Source: an uncultured Lachnospiraceae bacterium (GTDB lineage Bacteria > Bacillota > Clostridia > Lachnospirales > Lachnospiraceae). Taken from it: DNA of 57,270 nt. The stretch covers positions 1-57,270 of the forward strand of contig CABSCP010000031.1 in assembly GCA_902476265.1 (NCBI GenBank), written 5' to 3'. Numbering within the stretch: the first letter of the stretch is position 1; each line of letters starts with the position of its first letter. Shown piece after piece: positions 1 through 7,840 of the stretch. The notes beneath the pieces are model-generated. The model made no database searches. It was not told the origin of the DNA and was given only the letters and a program-made list of their open reading frames with translations. Both the position numbers and the translations under genes were made by a program.

Positions 1-52
1 GAACGGCATGTACGGTGGTGTGAGAGGGGAGATAAAATCTCCCCTACTCGAT
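1..52 (+). other. 3' end of a group II intron (partial)
   Basis: The window opens inside what reads as domain V of a bacterial group II intron: the GTACGGTG 3' strand, then the GTGTGAGAGG linker. It continues into a domain VI hairpin with arms AGGGGAGAT (25-33) and ATCTCCCCT (37-45), ending CCTACTCGAT at about 52. The CTAC stretch would carry the bulged branch-point A, and the 3' splice site would lie after GAT. This ending is typical of bacterial group II introns that carry a reverse transcriptase. The 5' part and any maturase gene lie outside the window. The intron reads on the + strand and ends 20 bases beyond the stop of the minus-strand peptidase gene, so it sits in that gene's downstream flank. 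The call rests on recognition of the domain V/VI consensus, not on a covariance search. Confidence 0.7.
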
Positions 53-71
53 TGCTTTCCCGGCTCTTCTG

Positions 72-1235
72 CTATATCGCGGAAAGCAGGAATTGTACCA
101 GCGTTTCCAGTTTCTTTACATCGATCAGGTCCAGGGTGTCATGCTGGGTATGAAGAACATGGTCCACCATTTCAAAGATTCCGCCGGAAGTAACGGCGAT
201 TGCCGGAACACCGGAGAAGGAAAACAGGGTGTGATCCCCCTGGGGCCAGGGTTCCGTCTGTTCAAAGCCTTCGCGTTCTGCGGCAAGGTCAGAGATGCGG
301 TCCGTCAGCTTTTGGGGGCACTCGTAAAATGAGTATGAAGTGGTCTGCCCCTTTACTCCCACACCGTCAATGTTAAAGGCATAGATATATTCCGCAGGAG
401 AAGAGAGACAGGAGGAAAGATAGGTCATCTCCCCCGGATTGGAATAGTAGTCTTCTCCGTTGAAGATCACAAATTCAATGCGGTGAGAGAATTTTCTGCC
501 GGATAGTCCGGCGGCCAGCGCCAGCAGTACAGCCACACCGGAAGCATTGTCAAGAGCCCCCGGCGTTCCCGGTTTGGTATCGATATGCGCGGAAATACTG
601 ACCTTTTGACTGCCGCTGCCATAGGAAGCCAGCACATTGGAGGCCTTTTTGGGACATCGCATAGTGTTCAGACAAAGGGTGGCGGTAAGGCCGCCCATAA
701 GCTTTGGCAGGCTGGAAGGGAGAACGATTGCGCATGGGACTAAAAAATCCCCGTCCTCGATGACCGGTACAAAATTTTCCGGGGAGAGGCTGACGGTGAT
801 CACGGCCTTTACTCCGCCCTTTTCCAGCAGGGAGATGGTCTCCTTGTGTTCGTCAGGGTTCCAGAACACAAAACTTTTCGGCATAAGCGGTTCGGAAGCC
901 ATCCTGTCGCACAACAGGATAATTTTGCCGTCAAGGGATGCCGCGCGCAGCTCTTCCAGGGAGCGGATGGGAAGAATTTCTCCCTGTACGCAGCAGGGAA
1001 GAGAATAGGGTGCGGGAACGATGGGAATGTCCTGCCCCAAAACCGTGAGTGCGGCATCGTTCACTGTCCAGTCCATGCAGTCGAACTCCTGCTTTGAGAC
1101 GTCCATTCTGGCCTGTTCCAACTCTCTGCAGACATATTCAACCGCCTTTTGATTGGCAGCGCTGCCTGTGGGGCGCGGCCCGATTTCTTCGCAGAGTGTC
1201 TGCAGATGCCGTCGGATTTCTGTTTGAATTTCCAT
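72..1235 (-). CDS. M28-family zinc aminopeptidase
   Basis: A 387-residue zinc exopeptidase of the M28 (aminopeptidase Y/S) type. Expected metal ligands and catalytic residues are visible: H217 and D219 in SAHIDTKPGT, D229 in ALDNASG, E261 in NGEDYY, D290 in NIDGVG and H365 in HTQHDT. Residues of roughly 80-190 look like a PA-type insert between the N-terminal helix and the catalytic core. No signal peptide is seen, so it is probably cytoplasmic and removes N-terminal residues from peptides. AGGAGG lies 8 bases before the ATG. It is read in the same direction as the AraC/GyrI gene upstream, but 100 bases apart and with its own extended -10 box. The group II intron end lies just beyond its stop. 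Substrate preference cannot be told. Confidence 0.88.
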   Translation of the reverse strand: MEIQTEIRRHLQTLCEEIGPRPTGSAANQKAVEYVCRELEQARMDVSKQEFDCMDWTVNDAALTVLGQDIPIVPAPYSLPCCVQGEILPIRSLEELRAASLDGKIILLCDRMASEPLMPKSFVFWNPDEHKETISLLEKGGVKAVITVSLSPENFVPVIEDGDFLVPCAIVLPSSLPKLMGGLTATLCLNTMRCPKKASNVLASYGSGSQKVSISAHIDTKPGTPGALDNASGVAVLLALAAGLSGRKFSHRIEFVIFNGEDYYSNPGEMTYLSSCLSSPAEYIYAFNIDGVGVKGQTTSYSFYECPQKLTDRISDLAAEREGFEQTEPWPQGDHTLFSFSGVPAIAVTSGGIFEMVDHVLHTQHDTLDLIDVKKLETLVQFLLSAI

Positions 1236-1268
1236 TTTGTGTCCTCCTGTTTTCTGTGTTTTTTCGTT

Positions 1269-1286
1269 ACTGAAATCAGTATAACA
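1269..1286 (-). promoter_or_regulatory. Extended -10 promoter overlapping a 12-bp palindrome
   Basis: Read on the minus strand, TGTTATACT (1278-1286) is an extended -10 box 43 bases before the peptidase start. It overlaps ACTGAAATCAGT (1269-1280), an inverted repeat that could bind a repressor at the start site. No clear -35 box is seen. This is inference from sequence only. Confidence 0.4.
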
Positions 1287-1335
1287 GAAGGAAAAACAGC
1301 GGACTTGACTTTCCTTGTGATGAAAAGGGAATTTT

Positions 1336-2232
1336 TCAAATCTCTTTCACCGGCCTGGCTTCAATATAGCCCCGCCAGCCCTGGGGATCCAGCTGAAAGC
1401 GCGGGGCCGTTTCATCATCCCATTCATAGCCGGATTGAGCGGGATCATAGCTGTCAATGGCTTTTGATAAATGCAGGATCACTTCCTCGAAATGAAGATC
1501 ATCATAGGGAGCGCTTTGGAACAGCATCATTTTACAGGGAGGCAGATCGATGAGGTCAAAACCTTCCGGTATCAGTCCTGCATAATTTTCCGGCACCTCA
1601 ACACCCTGGGCATAACGTGATGTACCGGGCGGGCGCAGGGTGTCGGGAAGCCACATGCCGATGGGTTCATACAGCGCCTCTTTGATGCTGCACAGCAGAC
1701 CCCATACGTCGCAGCCTGCTTCCTGGCTGTAGGAAAAGTAGTCATCCCCTGTAACAGCGCGTTTTAACAGCAGCTTCCGACCGGGAAAGTTGCGCACCTG
1801 CACATAAAAATCTTCAGAAGGGGGCGTATGTGCATCCTGTACGCCTCTGAGCCAGTAATAATATTCCCGGACGGGCCATGGGTGGAAAAGGGAAATGGGA
1901 GGCGTAGTCTTTTTATACGCGTTGGGACTGATTCCAAATTGTCTGCGGAAGGCTCTGGTGAAGCCCTCATGGCTGTCAAAGACGAAATCCATGGCAACGT
2001 CCACCACTTTAAGATCTTTGTCCCGGAGTGCCAGAGCCGCTTTGGAAAGCCGATACATCCGGATATATTCAAAAGGGGTTTTCCCGGTGAGTTCCCGGAA
2101 GATTTTCGCACAGTGCCAGGGCGAGTAGCCTGCTATTTCCGCAAGTGAATGCAGCGTAATCGGTTCCTCAAGATGTTGCTCTATATAAGTCTGCATCCGC
2201 CAAACAGCGTTGATCTGTTCCTGGCTTTCCAT
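1336..2232 (-). CDS. AraC-family regulator with GyrI-like effector domain
   Basis: A 298-residue regulator with two domains. The N-terminal AraC-type double helix-turn-helix (about 8-105) includes ITLHSLAEIAGYSPWH and the second-helix pattern FTRAFRRQFGISPNAYKK. The rest (about 125-298) resembles the GyrI/SoxR-like small-molecule-binding domain seen in Rob and BmrR-type regulators. Proteins of this layout usually sense amphipathic or drug-like compounds and control export or detoxification genes. AGGAGGG lies 6 bases before the ATG. The gene is divergent from the creatininase-family gene at 2506, with 273 bases between them, so that gene or itself is the likely target. The effector is unknown. 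Confidence 0.87.
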   Translation of the reverse strand: MESQEQINAVWRMQTYIEQHLEEPITLHSLAEIAGYSPWHCAKIFRELTGKTPFEYIRMYRLSKAALALRDKDLKVVDVAMDFVFDSHEGFTRAFRRQFGISPNAYKKTTPPISLFHPWPVREYYYWLRGVQDAHTPPSEDFYVQVRNFPGRKLLLKRAVTGDDYFSYSQEAGCDVWGLLCSIKEALYEPIGMWLPDTLRPPGTSRYAQGVEVPENYAGLIPEGFDLIDLPPCKMMLFQSAPYDDLHFEEVILHLSKAIDSYDPAQSGYEWDDETAPRFQLDPQGWRGYIEARPVKEI

Positions 2233-2352
2233 AGGTAAACCCTCCTGTTTTTGAAGATTTTGGGACCTGATATCATCATATCATTTGGAAAAGGGAAAGT
2301 CTTGACTTTATTTGTCATTTTGTAAAAACACAAGGTGAAATCCGGTGCAAAT

Positions 2353-2416
2353 GTAATGAATGAGATAGAAAAAAGTAACGAAAAGGAATGCGGGCCTTTC
2401 TGACAGATGGTATAAT
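2353..2416 (+). promoter_or_regulatory. Promoter of the creatininase gene with upstream direct repeats
   Basis: TGGTATAAT (2408-2416) is an extended -10 box. Two copies of GTAAYGAA (2353-2360 and 2375-2382) lie 22 bp apart, about two helical turns, just upstream of where the -35 box would be. That spacing fits an AraC-type activator such as the divergent gene at 1336. The -10 box is clear; the operator is a guess. Confidence 0.45.
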
Positions 2417-2436
2417 GGACATCACTGTAACAATAT

Positions 2437-2478
2437 TGTCAGCGTAAAAAAGGAATCTTCCTTTTTCACACGCTGACA
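2437..2478 (+). promoter_or_regulatory. Long inverted repeat in the creatininase leader
   Basis: TGTCAGCGT (2437-2445) pairs with ACGCTGACA (2470-2478), and inside it AAAAAGGAA (2447-2455) pairs with TTCCTTTTT (2458-2466) around a 2-base loop. If transcription starts about 7 bases after the -10 box, this is an 18-bp stem in the 5' leader, ending 15 bases before the AGAGGAG ribosome site. It could be an operator, an mRNA-stabilising hairpin or an attenuator. There is no uridine tract after it, which argues against a simple terminator. Confidence 0.6.
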
Positions 2479-2505
2479 GAAAATAAGATAAGAGGAGAAA
2501 GAGAT

Positions 2506-3339
2506 ATGTTTGAATCAATTTTTCGGGAAACAATGGCGGAAGAAAGCTGGGTTAAATTTCAGAATCCGGAAAACAAAAAAATTCCGGTGCTGTTTCCTCT
2601 CGGAGTGATCGAAGAGCATGGCCCGCATCTTCCCCTGGGTTCCGATATTTACTGGAGTTATGCCATGTGCAGACTGGTGAAGGAAAAACTGCGGAAAATG
2701 GGGAAGGAAAGTGTGATTGCGCCGCCCTATTACTGGGGGATCAACCATTGTACGGGCGGCTTTCCCGGATCGTTTACCCTCAGGCCGGAAACGATGCGCC
2801 AGGTCCTGTTTGAATTATTTGAAAACATGAGCCGCTTTTCCTTTCACGATATCTATTGCTTTAGCTACCATGGAGACAACGCTCATGTGCAGACCATTGT
2901 GGATGCGGTGAAAAGGGCCAACAGTGAGCTGGATGTCTCCTGTAAGCTGGTGTTAAACGCCATGGACCTGGGGCTTTTCGGCTGGCGGGGAGATGAGGAT
3001 TTCCTGCTGGTCGTAAATCCCGATTATCCTCCCGAATGGTTTTTGGAGGAAGATCCTTCGGAAGCCGGACTTTTGGATATCCATGGGGGCGCGTTTGAAA
3101 CGGCTGTTTTACACTATTTTTGTCCCGAATTGGTGGATCTTAAAACAGCGGAGCAGTTGAAGTCCACTTCTCTGGATCAGGAAAAGCTGGGAAAATGGCT
3201 GCAGGGCGGTGAAGAACTGAAGGATGCATGTCCTCTCGGTTATGCAGGGAATCCGGCGGGATATGGGGCTGTCAGCCGGCATGTGGAAGAGATGCTGGAT
3301 CTGCAGACAGAAGATATAGCGAAACAAATATCCTATTGA
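2506..3339 (+). CDS. Creatininase-family amidohydrolase
   Basis: A 277-residue protein of the creatininase family, whose members hydrolyse cyclic amides such as creatinine or formamide groups (for example in riboflavin or mycofactocin pathways). The family metal site is visible: EEHGPHLPLG (36-45) followed by D47, then SYHGDNAH with further ligands near residue 120, and a HGGAFET segment near residue 190. No signal peptide or membrane segment. AGAGGAG precedes the ATG by 10 bases. It stands divergent from the AraC/GyrI regulator and is followed 70 bases later by the sulfhydrylase gene, which has its own promoter. The real substrate cannot be named from sequence; creatinine itself is not implied. 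Confidence 0.85.
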   Translation: MFESIFRETMAEESWVKFQNPENKKIPVLFPLGVIEEHGPHLPLGSDIYWSYAMCRLVKEKLRKMGKESVIAPPYYWGINHCTGGFPGSFTLRPETMRQVLFELFENMSRFSFHDIYCFSYHGDNAHVQTIVDAVKRANSELDVSCKLVLNAMDLGLFGWRGDEDFLLVVNPDYPPEWFLEEDPSEAGLLDIHGGAFETAVLHYFCPELVDLKTAEQLKSTSLDQEKLGKWLQGGEELKDACPLGYAGNPAGYGAVSRHVEEMLDLQTEDIAKQISY

Positions 3340-3364
3340 CATAGTAGGAAAATAGAGATAAGAT
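3336..3364 (+). promoter_or_regulatory. Promoter of the sulfhydrylase gene
   Basis: TTGACA (3336-3341), a 17-bp spacer and TAAGAT (3359-3364) form a near-consensus sigma-A promoter. The -35 box overlaps the stop codon of the creatininase gene. The leader to the start at 3410 is only about 40 bases, too short for a SAM riboswitch or a T-box. Confidence 0.75.
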
Positions 3365-3409
3365 ACGGACATCAGACCAAAAAGGACGATGAGAAAGAGG
3401 GGTATCAGG

Positions 3410-4693
3410 ATGAGTACGTATCGATTTGAAACTTTGCAGCTGCATGTAGGCCAGGAAGAGCCTGATCCGGCCACCGATTCCAGAGCTGTGCCCATTTATC
3501 AGACCACTTCCTATGTGTTCCGGGATTGTGCACATGCGGCGGCCAGGTTCAATCTCACCGAATCAGGGAATATTTACGGACGGCTGACCAATTCGACCCA
3601 GGAGGTTCTGGAAAAGCGGATTGCCGCGCTGGAGGGCGGCGTGGCGGCCCTGGCCCTGGCTTCCGGCGCGGCGGCAATTACCGGTACGATTCAGGCGCTG
3701 GCGCAGGCAGGGGAACATATTGTGGCGCAGAAAACCATCTATGGAGGCAGCTTTAACCTGCTGGCGCATACCCTTCCCAGGTACGGCATTTCCACCACCT
3801 TTGTGGACGTCCATAATCTGGAGGAACTGGAAGCCGCCATTTTGGAAAATACCAAAGCGGTATATCTGGAAACCCTGGGAAATCCCAACAGCGATATTCC
3901 CGATATCGAAGCCATTGCAGCGATTGCGCACAGACATGGACTGCCTCTGGTGATTGACAATACGTTCGGGACCCCTTATCTGATCCGTCCCATTGAACTG
4001 GGCGCTGACATCGTTGTGCATTCCGCCACAAAATTCATCGGGGGCCATGGGACTGCGCTGGGTGGAATCATAGTGGATTCAGGGAAATTTGACTGGAAAG
4101 CCAGCGGGAAATTCGGGCAGATTGCAGAAGCCAATGTCAGTTATCATGGCGTTTCCTTTGTGGAAGCCGCCGGACCGGCAGCTTTTGTGACTTATATCCG
4201 TGCGATTCTTCTAAGGGATACCGGCGCTTCCATTTCCCCCTTCAATGCGTTTTTATTGTTGCAGGGCGTTGAAACCCTGTCACTGCGCCTGGACCGGCAG
4301 ACCGAAAACACAAAAAAGGTTGTGGAATATCTGGCAGGCCATCCGCTGGTGGAACATGTGAATCATCCGTCTCTGCCGGATCATCCCAACCATCTTTTAT
4401 ATGAAAAATATTTTCCCGGTGGCGGGGCGAGTATTTTTACGTTTCAAATCAGGGGAGGACAGGAAGAAGCGTGGAAATTTATCGATCATCTGCGCCTGTT
4501 TTCCCTGCTTGCCAATGTGGCGGATGTGAAGAGCCTGGTCATCCATCCTGCAACGACAACCCATGCACAGCTGAGCCGGGAAGAACTGCAGGAGCAGAGG
4601 ATTTTCCCCAATACGATCCGATTGTCCATCGGAACGGAACATGTGGAGGATATCATCGAAGATTTGGAAAACGGATTCCGGGCAGTCAGATAG
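3410..4693 (+). CDS. O-acetylhomoserine aminocarboxypropyltransferase (sulfhydrylase)
   Basis: A 427-residue PLP enzyme of the Cys/Met metabolism (fold type I) family. O-acetylhomoserine plus sulfide or methanethiol gives homocysteine or methionine. The PLP lysine is K208 in SATKFIGGHGT, with D183 of VIDNTFGTP binding the pyridine nitrogen; YQTTSYVF and YGRLTNST are typical cofactor and phosphate-binding segments. The length and the HPATTTHAQ and IRLSIGTEH C-terminal segments match the O-acetylhomoserine sulfhydrylase branch rather than cystathionine gamma-synthase, which is shorter. An in-frame ATG at 3389 exists, but the AGAGGGG ribosome site fits the start at 3410. It has its own promoter and terminator. 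Cytoplasmic. Confidence 0.92.
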   Translation: MSTYRFETLQLHVGQEEPDPATDSRAVPIYQTTSYVFRDCAHAAARFNLTESGNIYGRLTNSTQEVLEKRIAALEGGVAALALASGAAAITGTIQALAQAGEHIVAQKTIYGGSFNLLAHTLPRYGISTTFVDVHNLEELEAAILENTKAVYLETLGNPNSDIPDIEAIAAIAHRHGLPLVIDNTFGTPYLIRPIELGADIVVHSATKFIGGHGTALGGIIVDSGKFDWKASGKFGQIAEANVSYHGVSFVEAAGPAAFVTYIRAILLRDTGASISPFNAFLLLQGVETLSLRLDRQTENTKKVVEYLAGHPLVEHVNHPSLPDHPNHLLYEKYFPGGGASIFTFQIRGGQEEAWKFIDHLRLFSLLANVADVKSLVIHPATTTHAQLSREELQEQRIFPNTIRLSIGTEHVEDIIEDLENGFRAVR

Positions 4694-4755
4694 GGAAAAG
4701 ACCGGATGAAAAACCCGAATTAAAAAGGCACGGCTGTGATACAGAAACAGAGACG

Positions 4756-4789
4756 ACCGGTGCGCTCATGAAGAGTGCGCCGGTTTTTT
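4756..4789 (+). terminator. Intrinsic terminator
   Basis: A 12-bp stem, ACCGGTGCGCTC (4756-4767) with GAGTGCGCCGGT (4773-4784), pairs throughout with two G-U pairs and a 5-base loop, and runs straight into TTTTTT. It ends the sulfhydrylase transcript. Confidence 0.9.
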
Positions 4790-4866
4790 CATGTAGAAAT
4801 TCATACTCTCCCGGCCGGATGAGACGAATCGGTAAAATAATAGCACGGCTTACGATCCTGTATCGC

Positions 4867-4895
4867 TTGACGGGTCAAAGGGGAAGCTTTATAAT
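4867..4895 (+). promoter_or_regulatory. Promoter of the first sugar ABC operon
   Basis: TTGACG (4867-4872), a 17-bp spacer and a perfect TATAAT (4890-4895) stand 36 bases before the ATPase gene. This is the strongest-looking promoter of the operon at 4931-9507. No obvious operator palindrome overlaps it. Confidence 0.82.
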
Positions 4896-4930
4896 TCAGA
4901 TTAATACCAACGAAAAAAGGAAAGAAACCT

Positions 4931-6055
4931 ATGAAAGTCGTATTACAAAATCTGACGAAGAAATTTCCGGCCCGCAGCAAAAAGACGGGCGGTGATGTGG
5001 TTGCGGTGGATGATTTCACCTTTGAGATACCCGACGGTAAGCTGGTGGGCCTTCTGGGGCCTTCCGGGTGCGGCAAAAGCACCACCCTTTTTATGATCTG
5101 CGGGCTGCAGAAGCCTACGTCCGGAAAGATTTATTTCGGGGAGGATGATGTGACCGGACTGCCGCCGGAAAACAGAGGGGCAGGGGTGGTGTTCCAGAAC
5201 TACGCCCTTTATCCCCACCTCACCGTGAAACAGAACATTCTTTTCCCGCTGCAGAATTTTAAGGGAGCGGACAGGCTTACGAAAGCAGAGATGGAAAAAA
5301 GGGCTCAGGAAGCGGCGCAGCTGGTGCAGATCAGCGAACTGATGGACCGAAAACCGGGGGAACTTTCTGGCGGGCAGCAGCAGCGGGTGGCTATCGCCCG
5401 GGCGATGGTGAAAATGCCCAGAGTTCTTTTGCTGGATGAACCGCTGTCCAATCTGGATGCCCGGCTCCGCCTGCAGACGCGGGAAGAGATCAGGAGGATA
5501 CAGAGGGAGACCGGGATCACCACGGTTTTTGTGACCCATGATCAGGAAGAAGCCATGAGCATTTCGGATATCATCGTTGTGATGAAGGAAGGGATGATTC
5601 AGCAGACCGGCAGGCCCCAGGATGTTTATGACGATCCGGTGAACCTCTTTGTGGCCAAATTTCTGGGTACGCCGCCCATCAATCTGTTTGAAGGGCGCAT
5701 CAGGGATAACCGGCTCTATATCGGGGACGCAGCGGTACTTGCGGTTCCCGGAACTGCCGATCAGGAAGTGACCGTGGGAATCCGTCCGGAAGGCTTTCTC
5801 ATCCGGGAGGACGGCCCCTTATCCTGCCGTCTTTCCGGGGTGGAAGTGATGGGGCGGGATATCAGCGTTGTTTCCACCCATCCCTGTTCCCAAAACCCGG
5901 TGATCCGTTCCATCATCGACGCCCAAAACCGGGTGGACACGGAATCGGAAACCGTGCGTTTTGCCCTGAAGCCAAACAAGGTCCTTCTTTTTGAGAAAAA
6001 AACAGAAAGCCGGCTGAGAGTATCCGAAACGGGCAGTCAGAGGGAGAAAGAGTAA
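4931..6055 (+). CDS. Sugar ABC importer ATPase (MsmK/UgpC type)
   Basis: A 374-residue ATP-binding subunit of a carbohydrate (CUT1) importer. Walker A is GPSGCGKST (43-51), the signature is LSGGQQQR, Walker B is VLLLDEPLSNLD and the switch histidine is in VTHDQEEA. A C-terminal TOBE-like domain (about 245-350, including VTVGIRPEGF) is expected in this family and often receives regulation. It is the first gene of an operon with two permeases (4 bases after its stop) and a binding protein. It is the only ABC ATPase in the window, while two other sugar importers (17886 and 42542) have none, so it may also energise them, as MsmK does in streptococci. The start follows AAAAGGA. Confidence 0.93.
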   Translation: MKVVLQNLTKKFPARSKKTGGDVVAVDDFTFEIPDGKLVGLLGPSGCGKSTTLFMICGLQKPTSGKIYFGEDDVTGLPPENRGAGVVFQNYALYPHLTVKQNILFPLQNFKGADRLTKAEMEKRAQEAAQLVQISELMDRKPGELSGGQQQRVAIARAMVKMPRVLLLDEPLSNLDARLRLQTREEIRRIQRETGITTVFVTHDQEEAMSISDIIVVMKEGMIQQTGRPQDVYDDPVNLFVAKFLGTPPINLFEGRIRDNRLYIGDAAVLAVPGTADQEVTVGIRPEGFLIREDGPLSCRLSGVEVMGRDISVVSTHPCSQNPVIRSIIDAQNRVDTESETVRFALKPNKVLLFEKKTESRLRVSETGSQREKE

Positions 6056-6059
6056 CGAC

Positions 6060-6950
6060 ATGGAAAAAAATAACCTGAAAGCATGGCTGTATCTGCTTCC
6101 GGCCATTCTGTTTCTGGGATTCTTCATGGTTTACCCCCTGGTGGACGTTTTCGTCTATTCCGTGGAAGAGGGGTACAATTTTGCATCCCAGACCTACTTT
6201 GATGTGGGCACCTATAACTTTTCATATGTGCTTCATGATCCGTATTTCCTGCAGGCAGTAAAGAACACTTTTTTGATGGTGATCATCACAGTACCCGTTT
6301 CCACAGGGCTGGCGCTGCTGATTTCACTGGGACTGAGTTCTATTAAACCGCTAAGGAATTTATATCAGACCATTTATTTTCTGCCCTATGTGACCAATAC
6401 GCTGGCGGTGGGGCTGGTGTTCATGATCCTGTTTAAAAAGACGGCCTATACGGACGGACTCGTGAATCTGCTCATCAACTGGTTCGGCGGGCAATCGGTG
6501 GACTTCATTGACGGCCCTTACTGGGCAAAAATGTTCGTCATGTGTTTTTATATTATCTGGGTGGTGCTGCCTTTTAAGATCCTTCTTTTAACCAGTGCGC
6601 TTTCTTCCGTCAACCAGAGCTATTACAACGCTGCCAGGGTGGACGGCACTTCGGGCTTCCGGATTTTTTATAAAATTACGCTGCCGATGATTTCCCCCAC
6701 CATTTTTTATCTGGTGATCACCGGATTTATCGGCGCGTTTAAGGAATATAGCGATGCAGTGGCGCTGTTTGGGACGGACTTAAACGCTGCAGAGATGAAC
6801 ACCATCGTGGGCTATGTATATGACATGCTCTACGGCGACAGCGGCGGCTATCCGTCCTACGCATCAGCGGCGGCGATCCTTTTGTTCGTCATCGTGCTGA
6901 CCATCACCTGCATCAATCTGCTGGTGAGTAAAAAGCATGTTTATTATTAG
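6060..6950 (+). CDS. Sugar ABC permease, MalF/LacF-like
   Basis: A 296-residue integral membrane permease with about six helices. The cytoplasmic EAA loop that docks on the ATPase is clear: NAARVDGTSGFRIFYKITLP near residue 200. The N-terminal helix (about 10-30) begins right after a short polar stretch (MEKNNLKAW), as in MalF-type subunits of CUT1 importers. It forms the channel with the permease encoded at 6965. Four bases separate it from the ATPase gene. The sugar carried cannot be read from the sequence. Confidence 0.92.
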   Translation: MEKNNLKAWLYLLPAILFLGFFMVYPLVDVFVYSVEEGYNFASQTYFDVGTYNFSYVLHDPYFLQAVKNTFLMVIITVPVSTGLALLISLGLSSIKPLRNLYQTIYFLPYVTNTLAVGLVFMILFKKTAYTDGLVNLLINWFGGQSVDFIDGPYWAKMFVMCFYIIWVVLPFKILLLTSALSSVNQSYYNAARVDGTSGFRIFYKITLPMISPTIFYLVITGFIGAFKEYSDAVALFGTDLNAAEMNTIVGYVYDMLYGDSGGYPSYASAAAILLFVIVLTITCINLLVSKKHVYY

Positions 6951-6964
6951 AGGGGTTATGGAAA

Positions 6965-7840
6965 ATGACAGATACAGTCAACTATGATCGGATCAAAAAA
7001 TCGGAGTCGGTGAAAAGAAAAAGCAGAAAGGCCGTCACCTATGTCCTGCTTTCCCTGTGGGCCGTTGTGGTCCTGTTTCCTTTTTACTGGATGATCCTGA
7101 CATCCTTAAAAGGCTATGGGGAGTATAACTCCGAATATATTCCGAAATTTTTTACCGCCACGCCCACACTGCAGAACTATGCGGACGCATTCCGTACAGT
7201 GCCGTTGGGGCGGTATCTGATAAACACACTGATTTTTACAGCGGTGACCACAGCGGTCATGATGGTGGTGATCACGCTGGCGGCCTATGCCTTTGCGCGG
7301 CTTTCCTTTCCGGGGAAAAATATGGTGTTCACCTTATTCCTTTCCCTGATGATGATTCCCAACGAACTGGTGATCATCACAAACTTTGCCACTATCACCA
7401 ATATGAATCTGCGCAATACGTTCCTGGGGCTGATCCTGCCCTCCGTCACCTCCGTTTTCTATATCTATCTGTTAAAGGAAAACTTTTCCCAGGTGCCGGA
7501 TGCCCTGTATTATGCGGCGAAGGTGGACGGCACTTCGGATTTGAAGTATTTGTGGAAAGTGATGATACCGATCTGCCGGCCTACGATAATCACGGTGGGA
7601 ATTTTAAAGGTCATCGAGTGCTGGAACTCCTATGTCTGGCCCCGCCTGATCACGGATGACGAGGCTTATTTCCTGGTTTCAAACGGAATCCAGGAGATTC
7701 GGGAAAACGGCTTCGGCCGTGAAAATATTCCTGCCATGATGGCGGCGGTGGTGGTGATCTCGCTTCCGCTGATCGTTTTGTTTCTGATCTTCCGGGAAAA
7801 AATTATGACGGGAGTTTCAAGGGGAGGCACGAAAGGGTGA
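6965..7840 (+). CDS. Sugar ABC permease, MalG/LacG-like
   Basis: A 291-residue partner permease with about six membrane helices. The EAA motif is YAAKVDGTSDLKYLWKVMIP near residue 185, and the C-terminus ends GVSRGGTKG, the usual tail of MalG-type subunits that enters the ATPase dimer. It lies 14 bases after the first permease, and its stop overlaps the ATG of the binding-protein gene (TGATG). Together with the neighbours it forms a full CUT1 importer. Confidence 0.92.
   Translation: MTDTVNYDRIKKSESVKRKSRKAVTYVLLSLWAVVVLFPFYWMILTSLKGYGEYNSEYIPKFFTATPTLQNYADAFRTVPLGRYLINTLIFTAVTTAVMMVVITLAAYAFARLSFPGKNMVFTLFLSLMMIPNELVIITNFATITNMNLRNTFLGLILPSVTSVFYIYLLKENFSQVPDALYYAAKVDGTSDLKYLWKVMIPICRPTIITVGILKVIECWNSYVWPRLITDDEAYFLVSNGIQEIRENGFGRENIPAMMAAVVVISLPLIVLFLIFREKIMTGVSRGGTKG

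Noticed and set aside
3340..3409. A SAM riboswitch or T-box before the sulfhydrylase gene
   Set aside because: The promoter leaves only about 40 bases of leader, with no hairpin series.
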